Assembly: GCF_021155775.2 (NCBI RefSeq)
Contig: NC_060232.1
Coordinates: 9,431,257-9,495,256 of the forward strand
Direction of reading: 5' to 3'
Length of the DNA: 64,000 nt
DNA from: Neodiprion pinetum
Taxonomy: Eukaryota; Arthropoda; Insecta; Hymenoptera; Diprionidae
The translations under genes were made by a program, and so were the position numbers. Below the pieces are notes generated by a model. The model worked only from the letters and a program-made list of their open reading frames with translations, was not told the origin of the DNA and ran no database searches. This document shows, piece after piece, positions 37,201 through 52,200 of the stretch. Each line of letters starts with the position of its first letter. Position 1 is the first letter of the stretch.

Positions 37201-40200
37201 GAAAATTTAATTAGAGGTGATTTCACGGTGTTGAAATTGTAATACCATACCGCCTTCCGTTGGTTCGTTCGCGCACAGACACCCTATTTATATCCGAAAC
37301 TGGTTGGGTTCGAGAGTTTTGCAAATTTAGGACGGGGAAAGAAATTATGCGGCAGGTATCGCTCCGCGGCTCAAACTGATGCCTGTAATAACTGGAAAAT
37401 CTATTCGACAACGATCTTTGCTCACCTCGATACACCTTCAAGGCATCCAACCCACACACCTGTATCTAACACCGCGTTTTGAGCGAGAGAAGAATCACTT
37501 GATGGAGATTTGGTTTTTACCCGTGTGTGAAAAGCGTGACGGAAGCTTGGGACAAAGAGCTTTCAGGCTGCCTGGAGTAACTAATGGGAATTGCGAATAG
37601 TTACGCGGCAGAGACAACTGAGCAAAAGGGTTGCGTTAATTAAAGGTGTAATTTTAGCTACCCAGATTTTTTGCTTCCAGCCCTCGAGCTATCTTGCCGT
37701 ACATCCCACATGAAGAAGTTTACTGGAGGACGAGGGCTGTAGAGAATCCAGGAGGTATTTAAAATAATTTAAGTGACAGCAAAAGCTGCTCGCGGTCTTC
37801 GTATTATTATCTTGCATTGTTGTAGCCTGAATTGCATGACTATATTACGAACATTAGGATTTGCTTATTCGTTTAATAATTGACGTTCTTTTTAAAATAA
37901 AATCGTCCGTAGATAAGAAGACAATCATCTTTTGCTACTTAAACTTTCCGGATGGGATGAAAGTTTGCAAAAATTTTATGTACATAATTCAACGTAGAAC
38001 TTATCTTTAATGTATCAAAGAAATAGTTTTAAGAAATAGATTAAAGTGATAACGATTTCAAAAGTTTCATACGCTGTTTCGAATCCTGGGGACAGAGAGG
38101 TGTAAGACAATGTAAAATAATTGTAACAAAAAAAGATTGCGCGCAAACAATCAACCACATTTCATAGAGATTGACAGAAACTACTTATACAATATGCGTG
38201 CTGAAAATACAGATTGAAAGTTACCTACAATTCTAAATGTTTGTACAGAGCTTGTGACGGAATTTGTGACCTATTATGAACGCTGATATGAATTAAGTTT
38301 AGAATGCTCGGCAGTTCTCAAAGTTATCGGGATCCCGAAAGGGCAGCATGCGGTGATTCTTCGTAAAAAATAGGATGCCTATCATTAATAGGAGTGGTAT
38401 GACCGATAAAGCATAATGGTTTCCTTCCCTGTACCGTATTCACGAGATAATACAGTCGTTATGCCGTAAGAGGTAAAAGAACGAAAGAGCTTTTTTGCGG
38501 CGAAGAGCTGCTTAGGTTGAGTAATGAGTTCTTGCAGGTTTTTATTATTTTTTCAGATGAAAATTCAAATCCCGCCGGGAAAATTTCCCGGCCTAAGAAT
38601 GATTATAAAAGTATTTTCGAAGCATAAAAATTCGTCCGTAGTCATCGTTCGAAAGGAAAAAAACTCTCGAGTCTGTTTCAGCAATAGCTATTTAAATCTA
38701 TATGCATATCTACATATATCTATAGGGCTTTTCGCGTGAACTTAGTAAACATTTGACCCTGACATTTTTCAATTTTATAACGGATGTTTCCCATGTTAGT
38801 ACGACCCGTGAACGCCCTCCAAAAATTCTCAAATTTTTTCAATCACTCGTCCTTAGCCTATGAATTTTTAAAACCATCTTAAAAACACCCAAATCGATTT
38901 TTTTCAAACAAGGCATAAAACATTCCGTTCTCGAAATGAAATATTTTTACCCAAGACCCAGAGTGGAAGGTGGCTTTTTTTGTATTTTTTATCATTCTTT
39001 CTGTAATATATTTTCAATCTCCGATAATATGATACTCTCTGGACTAATACTAGTAATAATACTCGTAATGGGTAACAATTTCACTTAGACGATAAAAACT
39101 GACTATAGCATCCACTTAAGAACAGACAAGAAAGTCAAATTCCTCAAATAAGTCGAAAATTGTTACTTAATTTCTGTATAACAAATCACATTACTTGGCC
39201 GTATCTAGTGTTTCCCTATTTTTCAAACTTGACTTTTGACCGTTGACCAGAGCGATAAATTTTTTCGTACCTGTAACGGCACAACTTGATATTCCCCAGA
39301 CTTTAATTTCCGTGCACAACACGCAGTAAACGAAACTTTGCTGTGAATGATAAATACTTGATTCTCCCATTGTCTACCCTGAAAATGTTATCAACGTATA
39401 TTATGCGCATTATAGGTACGGGGACGCTTGGCGGCGGCGCCAGGCGTCGGCAGTTGTGCCGATTGACCTTATCTGTCGAATAAATCTCTCCTTTTGCGGC
39501 CTGTATCTCGGCAATTCTACCAACTAGTCCAATGTTGTCGTGAACCCTATTTTAGTGTCACTTCTATTTCTACCCTCGAGTTTTCGTAGCCTATCGTAAA
39601 TCGTACATCTCGTACGTACACGTATACATGTATGTACATTGGTGCCTCATCATGGACCTTTGCTTCAATTGCCAAACGAGACCTCCTTGCCGAGATGATG
39701 TCTCGCTCGTGGCACCGAGAGGTCACGAGCTCACGATCTTGTTGTTATTTTAATTATAACTAGCTTTAAAACCCTCGCTCGCTAAAGCTCGCTTGGGATC
39801 GGATGCCTAGTGTAACTGGTTTCTGTGCTCATGCGATCGCTTACTCGTTGTCAGTGTTTTACCATATGACATAGTTGTAGGTGAGACTGGGGCACGATGG
39901 ACTCGCCAAAAAATTCTGGTATTTGCTTCGCAGTATACAGAACGAACACTGTCTTTGTGCATGTGACGCGAACCGAATCTGTCCGTAAGATTTTTCCTAT
40001 ACAATGTTACAAATGACGTATACACGTGCATGTAAGTATAACGTACTGTTATTTTATGACAATAAGTTTCGTCAAAAAATACCACAGAACAATCGGCTAA
40101 GTGCTAACAGATTTAAAACACGACGCACAACAATTTTGGCTCTAATTGAACGACGTTATTGTCATGTATTCCTATTTATACTATGCCAACCACTCACCAA

Positions 40201-43200
40201 TTACAATTTCTTGATCCTGGTCGTTCGGTTTTTTTTTCCGAATCGAAATGTCATCTGAAGCGTGCATATTGGTTTGATGGTACAAAACTTGACGTTTTCA
40301 ATAATCAAACTTGTGAACTTGAAAATTAGTCCTGAAACTCTAATGCCACTAGTTCAAGGACCTGGACATCCAAAACCACGGAGCGCTTGTCCTAGAAGTC
40401 GAGTTGCAGCAGGAAACGGACCCGGAGCGCAGGATCCAGGAGGTAGAGAATCCGGTACTCGAAATTTGCGTAGCGCGATTCTCATACGTCCGCTCTGCCG
40501 CGCGGTTGTTTCCAGACTGAGGAATTCGGCAGATTTGGCTAGCTGATTTTCGTCTATATAGATCGATGACGTCAGGAGAAAAAAGAATTGTGACGTCATT
40601 TTCTGAACATCCGAACATCCGAACATCTAAGGTTTGGTTTCGAACTTTAATACTACGTGTGATGTATGATGTATGATATGATGATGTATGATGTATGATT
40701 ACGGTAAATTTCAATTTCCTATATCTTCTTCATTTGTTATGCCTCCTTTCATCTCTTTCCGTTTCTCAGCATCAAACTTGGTGGGAATCGCCATGGATCT
40801 TCACGATATCTTCTCATTGAAATCATTCCTGGCAGGCAATTCAACGCAATTAAAACGTCCCTATCCTTGAGGCCCCAAACATAAGCGTGAAACCTCGAAG
40901 CTGTTCTTACACCAACTTCTGGAGGACTTCTAACGAGCTTATATACCTAGTGATAGTGTCCGATGCATGTCCGTACTAGAACGATGCAAAAAACCAAGGG
41001 GCCAGAGTCATTCTTTACTGATGATGCGTGTGCACATCCCGTTGAGAGCCGATGGGGGTTTAACCAGCTATACGGGGTTCTATAAGAAGACAGTACAGCC
41101 CTAGTTCGTGAAAGTGACTTGATGATCGTCTGATAGCTGGCTTGAGAGCGACATTCTAACGAACTTTATGTATCTGATGTAACGAAAGTAGCCTCTCACC
41201 CCCGTACATTTAAATAAGGAAATGAACCCTTGAAGATAAATGCATGTCAAAAATAGATGCATTGCTGGGTTGCTACATGAACCACTGTTATTGTAAAAAC
41301 AGTCAGTCTCAAGACTTGAAAAAAATAAAATAAAAAGAAACGTAGATCCTTCGGAAATGGTTTAAGATAATCGTTATCCTGTAAAGATGAGTAATCGATT
41401 TTTATCGGTTCTTAAACGATCGTGACATAAATTTTTGATTTTATGGAATTCAATAATAATCACGTTCGGAAAAAAAAAAAAAAAAAAATTTGAACTCCTT
41501 GCTCTTCGTCAAAAGTGTAATATATTTGCAAGAGCTTACAGCGAAAAGATAATTATAAGCTTGACTGTTTCGCAGCTTTCACAGTTTTAGCCCATCTTCA
41601 CTTTCTACCTATACCATGTAGACCGCGATATATTTCTGCCACCTCCTGGTATAGCAATGGGTTAAAAGTTAGGTAACTAACTTTCGCCGCCGGTTAAATA
41701 CGATTCCGACATTTTTTACAGCAATGAGATTCCCGCGGTTAATTCGCGCGTATTATAGGTATGTGCATAGCTGTGCGAGCACGAGGAAAATACTTTCACA
41801 GAAACAGTCTGTTCAATTACTTTTTTGCTGCATTTCACATTTTATCAGGTACTTCCCCACTCGCCAATTTTACTCGCGAATCTGCCCGGAATTTTGATTC
41901 CGTCATTTTTATTCTTAGGCACGGTCGTAACACGTAGTGCCTATTGAATTTGTGATCGCGAAAAACGTCAGCAGGCAAAAAAAAAAAAAAAAAAAACATT
42001 TATCTGCTACTACATTTATCGTCATGTGTGTGTTTGCGCACCGCAGAAAATGTTGTATCCTGAATTCCGGGAAGATGGTTTCATAGATTTGGATGAAACT
42101 TCACAAGCTTTTACCGCTTCCGGTTACTGGATGATTAATTCTTCAACTTTTCAATAATTATGTCATGCATCGTAAATTACAGAGAAATAGGTTGACCGAC
42201 TTGGAAGAAATTATAGTGAGACACGATGTATACGGTTAAGAAGTGTAACGAAACTTTTGAAACTTCTATTATTTCCGGTTACGTGTATCTTCAATTCCGA
42301 GTAAACAACCGAATCGATTCGATAAAAATTTAGGAAAGAAAACAAATATTCGACGAAGATCCCACACAGTTTTGTTGAATATCTGTCATCTTCTGATTAC
42401 GAAATGGTGGTAGCTCGACCTCTAGAAAAAATTTGCAATTCTCAGAATTTTGCACCGTTTCTTGTAAAATTTGGGACACGACCTTTCTCTTTCAATTCAA
42501 CTCGTATCTGTTTCTCTCTCCCACTCGAACATCCAACAAACTAAACTGAATTATTTAGAACTAGAAACGCGATCATCAAATCGTGCCTATTTCAAAAACG
42601 CTAAACTTTTTAGCCCACCTATCGAGTATCGCTTTTTCTTCATCTCTGTATTTCACACGTTAATCCTCAACAGAAGAAAAAATAAAATGTGCTCTGCACT
42701 ATTTGTCCGATTTTCCAATCATCAACAAATTCCTGCTCCCAGAAATTTAAGTGTCCACCGTTTATTATTTACAACCTTACCACAGAGTTTCGTCTGTTAA
42801 AATTTTGCAAACTTAAGAGTACTTTTTTTTACTCGGATTTTAAAACACATGAAACTTTTTACGTGGAAATTGTTTTATGAGGATTCTTACCATGTTTCCA
42901 ATCATCTCTAATAGTGTCGGTTACTCTTTTGTTGTGAAAGACGGAAGCTCAGGACAGTGGTAAAGGCAAAAACAAAAAAAAAAAAAGAGAAGAAAAAAAA
43001 AGAAACTAGTTAGTAAAATGAAAGTTCGATTCCCCGGAAAATTTGGTACGAAAATCAGGTTTCTTTGGAAGAGTTGGTGATGCCCGTTAGCCGGCGAACG
43101 GTACTGAAACCGAATGGGTCAGGTCCCGCCGACTTCGAGTCCTTTGAGCTAGAAGGATACTTGGTAAAATTAGCATCGAAGGGTCACGCGTATGAAAGGT

Positions 43201-46200
43201 CCGGAATTTGCATCCGAGATGAGGGTAACTCTGCAGGAACGTGAAAGTCGAGAACTAGTTGGTGGGGTGTGGGATCCTGTCGCATTCGCCACTTACATTA
43301 GCCGAACCATTAGGATCGCGGGATGGTATGGTGAAAGGCGGAAATAGAGTGAAACGGAAGCTCGGAATTCAGGGAAAGGGCTCTTCGCTTTGCGACTAAA
43401 AGCAGCCCGAACCTGGCTATCAAACCGTTCGCAAATCGTGCAACTGTTCAATTTCTGGCGGACCTATGTAGGGCACGACAAAGAACTAATCTGAAATCAA
43501 TTAATCGGTTCTACTAACCACTAAAATGGAATATGTAAAAATTAAACGTCTACTGATAACAACAACGATAACGCCAATAATAATATCTTAAAAATTCGGT
43601 TTTCGGTGGGTCTCTACTTGTCGCAAGTACACGTAATTTTGTCGTAAGTTTTGAACTTTCAAAAATTTCAAAAGGGTTTTTCAGGGTGTCCGAAAAGCTT
43701 AATTTTCGAATTGTACACGCTTGACCATCCATCCCGTCAACTGAATTGTAACATTACAGAGAAGAAGAAATGCGACAATGAACTAATTGTAAGTTTAATT
43801 GTCAATTTTGTTGTAACCTGAAATTTTTTATAACTAATTGTGCATGAAGTAAAAAATACATTTTAATCAAAAATAAATATTTGAATTGGTTGTGAGTTTA
43901 TTCATACTCAAAGTAATCATATTTGTGGTAGACCATGCATTTTGCGTGATAATTTAGTCGATTAAACGTAAATTATCGCACCAGTAACTCATACCCCTTT
44001 TTCTTCTATTCTACTTCGAATCAATTATTAATGATTTAAAGTGAAAGCAATTATGTTCACGCGATAGGGGGGCCCGATATAGAATTTTGCCAAGAATAGT
44101 TTACGGTTATGTAATTTCGTTCAAACATTTTCACGCATTTCGGATTTCTCACATAATTGGAAAATTTGATTTTCGCATACAATGACATAGAATTAGTTGA
44201 AACTACCGAACAAATTTAGCCTAAAATTTTTACTTTATTCTATACGACCAATGGAGTTTCCTCCAGCAAGCGTAAATTGTTGTCGTTATCACTGCAGTTT
44301 TTCTTTCTCACCGTTATGTAATGTATCATTTCAATCCGCAGCAAAGTACTGTATTTTCCATCGCCCACTTTTCGATTAGTGTAAAACTACAGTCGGATAT
44401 TATCGGCCATTTGCACGTGTGAGACACACGCTCATTTTTGTAACACCTGTAAGAGTTTTATTTATAAGAAGCAAAGGAAGTATTTAAAATTTGGGTTAGG
44501 AAACTTACACTCAATTACGCAGTGCGTAAAATTCAGTTATTCGGAAGTGCGCACGCGCTAACGTTGTTTTACCACACTGTGCGGAAATGGGAACCTTTAC
44601 GCGCGCTTCATAAGCTTCGAAAATCGAACTTTCTCAGCAGGTGAACGCGCTTTATGTGTGCACTGCACGTGCCTCTATATACGTCCAGGAAGCCATTTTC
44701 TGACCGTCCATTCGTTTGATTTCACAAAACGTTCAATTCTACCGAAATAGTAATGGAACTCGGGGCGACGCGACGCGTCGCTTACACCCCTATAACTGAA
44801 AGACCCTCGTTGAATTAATGGGCATTATTATATCGTCCGTGAAATCGCAAATCGATGCTGGTCTTTTTGGCTGAAAGCTTCCGTTTATCTACAGTGGCTC
44901 AAATGTTGGTAATTTTTTTTTTGTCGTTTCTTGTCTTCGTGAGTTCATTCTGATGTTTCCGACTTTATTATTGTTATTGATATTATCATTGAGTTGTCGT
45001 TGCCACTGTTATCGTTGTCACCATTGTAATTTTTCTGGTTCTTAGTGTTATTGTTATGGGTCTATGAATTTTGAAAAATTCATTGGTTTACGAGATAAAT
45101 AGTTAAAATAGGGTTTTTCCTTCATATAACGAACAAATTCAATTTCGGTAAATGGTGGAAGATTTGAAAAAAATGTACCAGTACGCAGTGAACTCCGTCT
45201 CAGCTAATTGCATTCATTCGTGTCGCTAACACGGCAAATGTTTGGAAAAGACGATAAAGTGAATCCAACTTTTAATCATCTAATACAGCGTTCCATTCGT
45301 GTCGGAAGTCGTTAGGGATAATATTAACGCCCTTGAGTGTAAGAAATTGCAATTGGTATTGGACGAAGTTAAAAGCTTGTTAAAAAGATTTCGCTCGAAT
45401 AGCATTCGCACTAGTTAATCCTACTTAATTGCATAGAACGAGAAGCAAGAAGTGTTAACTCCATGCAGGCCACTAAAGCCAGTCTGTTATTCCTTATTTT
45501 TTTTTTTACTTCACTTATGTTACGTTATGTTACTATTACATGACCTCGAAATAAGGAAAATATCGTTTGTTTCAAGCACAGAAGCGTTTTCTACGTACTT
45601 ATTCACTCAAGGTAATTATACCAAAGACAGATTTCAGGAATCCAAAGCTACAGGTTTATAGCTAGAAATGTTAGTTCAAAATGCTGCATTAGCAAAATTC
45701 ATAATTATTGTTACGTCGACCCGAGTCTCTCGAGGATCCCGAGACCCAAACGCAAACGCCAGCAAATATCAGCACATACGTGATATCAAGGCGCCAAGTG
45801 GAAGACTGCCACAGTTTAAATGAACAAAAGGAATGGAACAAACAGAAATACGATAATACCACATTGAAAACGCAAAACAGACGACAGCTTAGCTTTCTTG
45901 GCATTTGGAGAGGAAAGCGTAGGGCAGAGGATTGGGAACACTAAAACCAAACACAAAACGACAAAAGAAATATACATTAAAATTATAACAGTAATTTATT
46001 GGGAAGCGAAAGGAAGCCAAATCTTTCAGTCTATTTGATTTTACAACATTTCAAAACCGCAACAAAAATATTTAACACAAATTCTTATAATGATACTTGA
46101 ACCATATAATTGGTACCTTGATTTATATCTGGGCTCAGGTCGCTCAGGAGACTCCAGGTTAATCTTACACTGCAATATTCCTGGTCAAATATTGACTTAT

Positions 46201-49200
46201 TGATTTAATGCATACGACTTTCGCAGTGATCCTTAAAAGCTGGTATACAACACATCAGCTGTCGTATTATCTATTGCAATTTAATTGGCATGGGTAATTA
46301 AATGCCGACCTACTGAGACCGAAATATACCCAGGTGCTGATAGGATCGTCAATCATTAATGCAACTGTACCCAGTTGATCCTCGGGGGTTTCGAAAATAC
46401 GACACACTGAGCACACACATTTTTTTAGATCACAATTGCAGAAAGATTGGTGTTGCTTGATTTAACCTTTTAGATTCAAGTACAGTGTAAAACATGGCAC
46501 TCGGAATTGTCAATACGACTTTACGAGTGATTCTCAGCCACTGGTACTAACCAGAAGAACTAATCCTAAGATACAGCGCACAGATCGTATTCTTCGTATG
46601 ATAATCATTTATAATTATGTTGACTTAAAATCGTATAAGTTTACCAGTTATTTATTGGGTAAGACCCGAAAACTTATTGTTGTATATACAGAAGTATAAA
46701 TTGAACTTGTGACAACAGCTTTTGTTTAATATTGTCGTCATTAACAATTCCGATGATCGAAAACTTGGTATTACACTTTGTTAACTATCACTGAAGCTAC
46801 TTTAGTAGCAAGAAAGTTTATTACCTAGTGGCTGTTTATAGTACTAGTATACATAATACAAAGTGTAGCATTCAATCGACGTAAACTTTTTGTTGTCTGG
46901 ATTCATATATATTTTATTTGAAGTACCTAATTGTTTCTGTCAAAGAACATGGGATTTGGCGGGACAATGCATAAACTTCAAATGAAATAATATTTAGTTT
47001 AATCAATTTCAGAAACACATCAAAAGTTTCACTTGAATCAATACTTGATATGGAAGTGGAACGTAACTGTGATAGGCCAAAGGCTAGAATAAGTTAGTGG
47101 CATATTTGAAAACGCAAGTTTGAACAACTTTAAAAAATTGGCGTTAGTAATAGTCATTCTTATTTAGGGTAACGCTGGATTTTCATATGTAGCAAACAAC
47201 TTAGTGCAGCATATTCTGATTGGTCAACTTACCAAAATCACCAAGCGTGAGACGCCATCAAATAGTGCTTTTGGCGAGTTGACTAATCAGACCATGCTGC
47301 ATCTAATGTAAGCTTCTAATTGATTGAGAAGATTATTGTAACTTCCGCGCGCTATTAAAGCTGTGTTGAAACGATACGCGACGCTGTGAAAACTCTCTTA
47401 TCTTAATTCATCAAATCCTTATGCACGAAACACCCAAGAACTGACATAATCCTGAAATAACAGTCTTGGGAGGGTTTTTTTCAGGCTGCATATTTTATTT
47501 AAACTCAAGACATAGAGAAATTAGCATGTAACGAAAAAAAGTAAGAATTGTTCAAAAAATTTTTCAGAAATGACGAACAAACGAGCAGAATGGTCAAAAT
47601 GAGCAACGACGACGTGGTGCCAGTGTTTAACGGAGCGCAAACCGAAATCCGGGGGATTATTACAGTTTTTCAGGGTTCCCAGGTCTTACAGGTTTTTCCC
47701 ATTTCCCACCATTCAAGCATTCCGATTGGTTTGCAAAGTTCAGTCAATCAGAAATGTGAAAAGTGAAAAGCCGTAACAAGCCCCCTGTCTCGAGAAAAGT
47801 GCGTGGGATTGCGATTTGGCACGGCGCGAGGCAACGACAATAGCCGCTGTAGGTACGCCGTCGGCCGAGACGATCAGAGCTTCTGTCCGTCGACTCCACC
47901 CCGGTCGAATCGATCGAGTATAAGAGAGATGCGGCAGATGTCGCGGTGAGTGATGCGCACGGGCTTTTGCGTGGAGGTTTCCACTCTAGAAAAGGTCAGT
48001 CGCCGCGTAATTGTCAGCCGGATAACATGTATTATTGTTTACGTATAAATAAAACGGTACATTACGGCAATATATCAGTTGAAAGGATGAAATAAAAAGC
48101 CGATATCGCGGACGGGTTGAACTTGAGTAATAAATAATCTCCTAGATTATTGATGTAGGCTAGCTATTTAGACGAAAACGGCTGAAATACACGCGATGAT
48201 TTGTTCACCGAGCAAGTGCGACGAGGTTATGTTCGTCCAGAATATATTGCCAAACTTTTCGAAACTCGTCGAGACGCGATGGTTCACCTCGGACAATCCG
48301 GAATCGGTGATGTCCGACGCGGTCGACAACGTCGTCGTTTTCGTCGACGGTAATCTGAACCTGAGATTTTGCTCCAAGTGCACCCAGCATGTCTGGACGT
48401 TTGAGGTGCTGACGATAGGCAAGTCCCTGGAGAACGTTTCGCTGATGCTCGACAACCACCGGGAGCACTTTACCATTTTATCTGTGAAGAGCGCCAGTGG
48501 TAACAGCGGTTTATGCAACGGGCAGGAGTGGTTTAAGGCCTCAGCTGCGCTGCCAGGCCTGGATCTCAACTACTCGAGCACCAACCGCTACAAGATAACC
48601 ATAGGATTCAAGACAGACCGCTACGGCACGTACAGACAGACGGTTATATTCGGATTCGGTGGCTATCCGGTTCTTGCTAAGCAGATTTCAGTAGATTGCA
48701 TACCGATCGCAGACGTGCCGCGCATCGAGGAAGCCAGGCGGATAATTCTTAGCCAGAACATGCGCAAGTGGACTAAAAGCAACTCCCAGATTATCGCCTT
48801 CGAATCCCCCTTTGTCCCAGCCAAAGACATAAAGGAGGTAAACCTGACCAAGGCCTATCCCTTCCCTGACGAAACCAACTTCTATCTCACCCACGACACA
48901 CTTACCGAAGAATCTCTCACCCCCACAAACTATCGTGGACGCATGCACGAGCTTGTCTCCATTGAGGAACTGGCCAGACACGAACAAGTTGCTAGGTACA
49001 ACATCGTCACCCAGCTAAGACTCTGCCAGTATTACATCGTCGCCCCTGATGCCGACTGCGCCACTACTGCTAAATACGCTCCATCCGGTGAACTCTTTGC
49101 TCAGGTATTCGACATGAGTTTCAAATATTACCAAGAGATGGAACGCACGTACTTGTTATTTGTTTGTCAAATTGCAGGTATTATTTTTATCGCTGATAGG

Positions 49201-52200
49201 CCAGAAAACAGCATTGGAAATCAGTTTCAAGAACAAATAATTGATTATTATATTGCATGTGTAAATATGTTTCTTTTTCATGTGTTTGGAATTTTGATCT
49301 ATCTTATTTAAAAAGTCTCACAGTGATAAACGAAATTGTGTATTAATACAATATTTAGCCATAATTACACCATTTCACGGACACAAAATGCTAATTGGGG
49401 TTCACTCATTCCCTGAAATCGAGAGAATATTTATATTAAAACTCAGAAATGAGAATGTCAATTTTCACTTAAATGTTTCCATTCGAACTTCAGGTACATT
49501 CTTTTTCACAAGGTTGAAGTTTGTAATGTTAATGTAACGACGCATTTTTAACACAAAATCTGTTACTTTGCAGGATTAACTGCAATTCAGTAATGCATAA
49601 TTAAAGCAAAATTAACTTATATTATTGAAAGTAAACTATTCGAAAATCGTTAAACAATTGTAAATCAATTGTTCTTGTTTCGATGCATTGTAACATCAAT
49701 GTTACTTACTTCAATATTACTTTTTTCTAAGGATTCACAGCATACTAACTGCAGCTGAGATGTTGAAGAAAAAACAAAGTTCGAAATTCCTTTTCTAACT
49801 TACTCAGAAAATGAATCACTCCAGCGTTGAGGAGAATGATGTTGAAAGTCGAAATGTGTACAATTTCACAATCAGTTCATTCGTCGTCGTCATCAGTTCA
49901 TTCATGTGCATTTAATTAATTGCACATTACTTTCAGTTTTTTCATTCTGAGCATATTGATTATCAATACATTAAAAAAGTTTTAACAAGAAGTTAAAAAT
50001 GCTCAAATAAATAAAGAAGTTTTCATTAAAGAGACATCTTGGGATTAGTGTATCTGACACAATCTAATAGTTGTTGTAAATTATGTTCTTAGAAATCACG
50101 TAAAATGATAGAAAATTTTATATAAAAACTTATATTTGTGATGATCAAATTGATGTGCGAGTCGCACTGATATCGAATAAACAAAATCACAGATATTGAT
50201 AACAAGAAAAAATAGTTATTACTATCGATAGTACAAGTTTTCTTGTTATTTCTTGAGTATTATTTTTTTTTTTTTTGACACATTGTTGATGTATGATACA
50301 GTGTTATAGAGAAGCGTTAATAGAAAATAAGCTGTTAGAAGTAAAGTGAAACATTAACTATGAGGAGGTGACTTTGGAATGTTGAAATAACAAGAAATTA
50401 TTTTTAATATGCTACTCCGTAATATTTCCAAATTATAAGAAATTAAGTAAACGGTAGATTATGACTCGAACAAAGTAAATTTTACTTGGTCTATATGTAC
50501 CTGAAGGTCCAATCGATTAATCGATCAAGCTTGATCGAAACTTGAGTCGCTATAAACCAATACTGGATTTTACCGATCAATTTGTAAGAAGCGAGTGAAA
50601 TATTATTAGCTATTTGATAGTGCGAAATGTTAATATTACGAACTGCAACTTTATATCTTCAATCTATTGCTTTAAGGAAGAAGAACGTGACATGTTTTTT
50701 GAAAACGATTTTCCAGTATACCCACATACCTCAAACTTTGATTCTTGATCCAAGGATTGGAGAAATTCATATTAAATCTTGAGTTTGGAGAGACACAATA
50801 GTATCAGAAAAATTCAAAGATTGCTCATTGGCTAACGCAACTGTTAAACTTGCCCGATATATAAATGGTTTGAAATTGTAACTTGGAACTCTGTGGAAGA
50901 TGTTTCAATATTCATACGTTGTTTCCATAGCTGCCGCTTGGCCGAGAGATATCCGAGGATTCGAAAAGCGGCCGATTGGTGCTTAGGGGTTGCAATAGAG
51001 TGTTATTCAAGCCAGTTGATTGGGAGAGAAGTGACAACCAGCCGCAGACAGTCTTCGAAGCGCACATCGAAGACAAATGCAATCGAATAATTTACTTGAG
51101 ACTGTCAAAGCATTGCATAGAAACGCTTCATCTTCAGCCAGACACGGATGTTACGGTTCAAGTACAGTTCCAGCTAAATCGATTGCCCTATTGCGAGTGG
51201 CACAGATCCATAGATCGTGTTATCGATACCAGTCTGATTTTTCCGACCGTATCGGAGGACACCGTCATACCCTGGGACTCAAAAGAGTACTGGAGCGCTC
51301 AGTTTGACCAGAAATTAAACGTCAAGCAGAAGCAAGCCGTCATGGCTATGATTGCCCCCATTAACATCATCCTACCGCCGATTCTGCTTGTCGGACCCTT
51401 TGGAACTGGTAAAACTTATACACTGGCCCAAGGAATACGCATGATTTTGAACAAGGGCCCTGAACACAAGGTATTGCTTTGCACGCACAGCAACAGTGCC
51501 GCGGATTTATATGTTAAGGACTTCTTTGACGCTTGGTACAAGGAGACAATGGACATCAGGATGAAACCTCTTCGAATCTACTACAAAGGACGATTTAGAA
51601 ACACGGTATGCAATCCGCAATCTTACTTTCTATCGTTTGCTAATTTCAATATCAAATATCTTCTTCCGCCACTCAAGATGTTTCGGAATTTTCTATTCAC
51701 GATCGAGATGGACATTCGCTTCTACTCTCCTGACTTTGAAACGCATTCTAATAATCAAACCTCTTTTGAAAATCTCGAGTCGTTTTATTCTTTATCTAAG
51801 GGGGAAACGATTGACTGGTACAGGTACACCCAGTAGTGCAGGAATATTGTCTGATGGATGAAAATGGCCGGTTTCGAGAGCCCACGAAGGACGATGTTCT
51901 CAGATGCGGTTTGATTATCGCCACGCTTGCAACCTCTAGCTGTCTGGCAAGTCTGGACTGCGGCCTGACGCACATAATAGTGGACGAGGCTGCGCAAGCA
52001 ATGGAATGCGAGGCACTGACTGCCCTGACACTGGCTCGAAGTACAACTCGTTTGATATTGGCTGGAGATCAAATGCAATTGGCGCCCGAGTTGTACAGCG
52101 ATCTTGCCAACGAGCGAGGACTGGGACTGAGTCTGCTGGAAAGGATTTGCAATCTCTATCCGCCGATCTTCCCTTGCAAAATTTTACTCTGTCAAAACTA

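Noticed and set aside
40860..41200. Apparent local duplication around TTCTAACGA at 40930 and 41155
   Set aside because: Only short patches match; not clearly better than chance.
43023..43040. tRNA-like T-arm GTTCGATTCC
   Set aside because: No anticodon arm, D arm or acceptor stem can be placed around it; similar lone matches near 23950 and 38085 failed the same way.
48168..48987. Minus-strand ORFs opposite HELZ
   Set aside because: Shadows of a strongly supported coding exon on the other strand.
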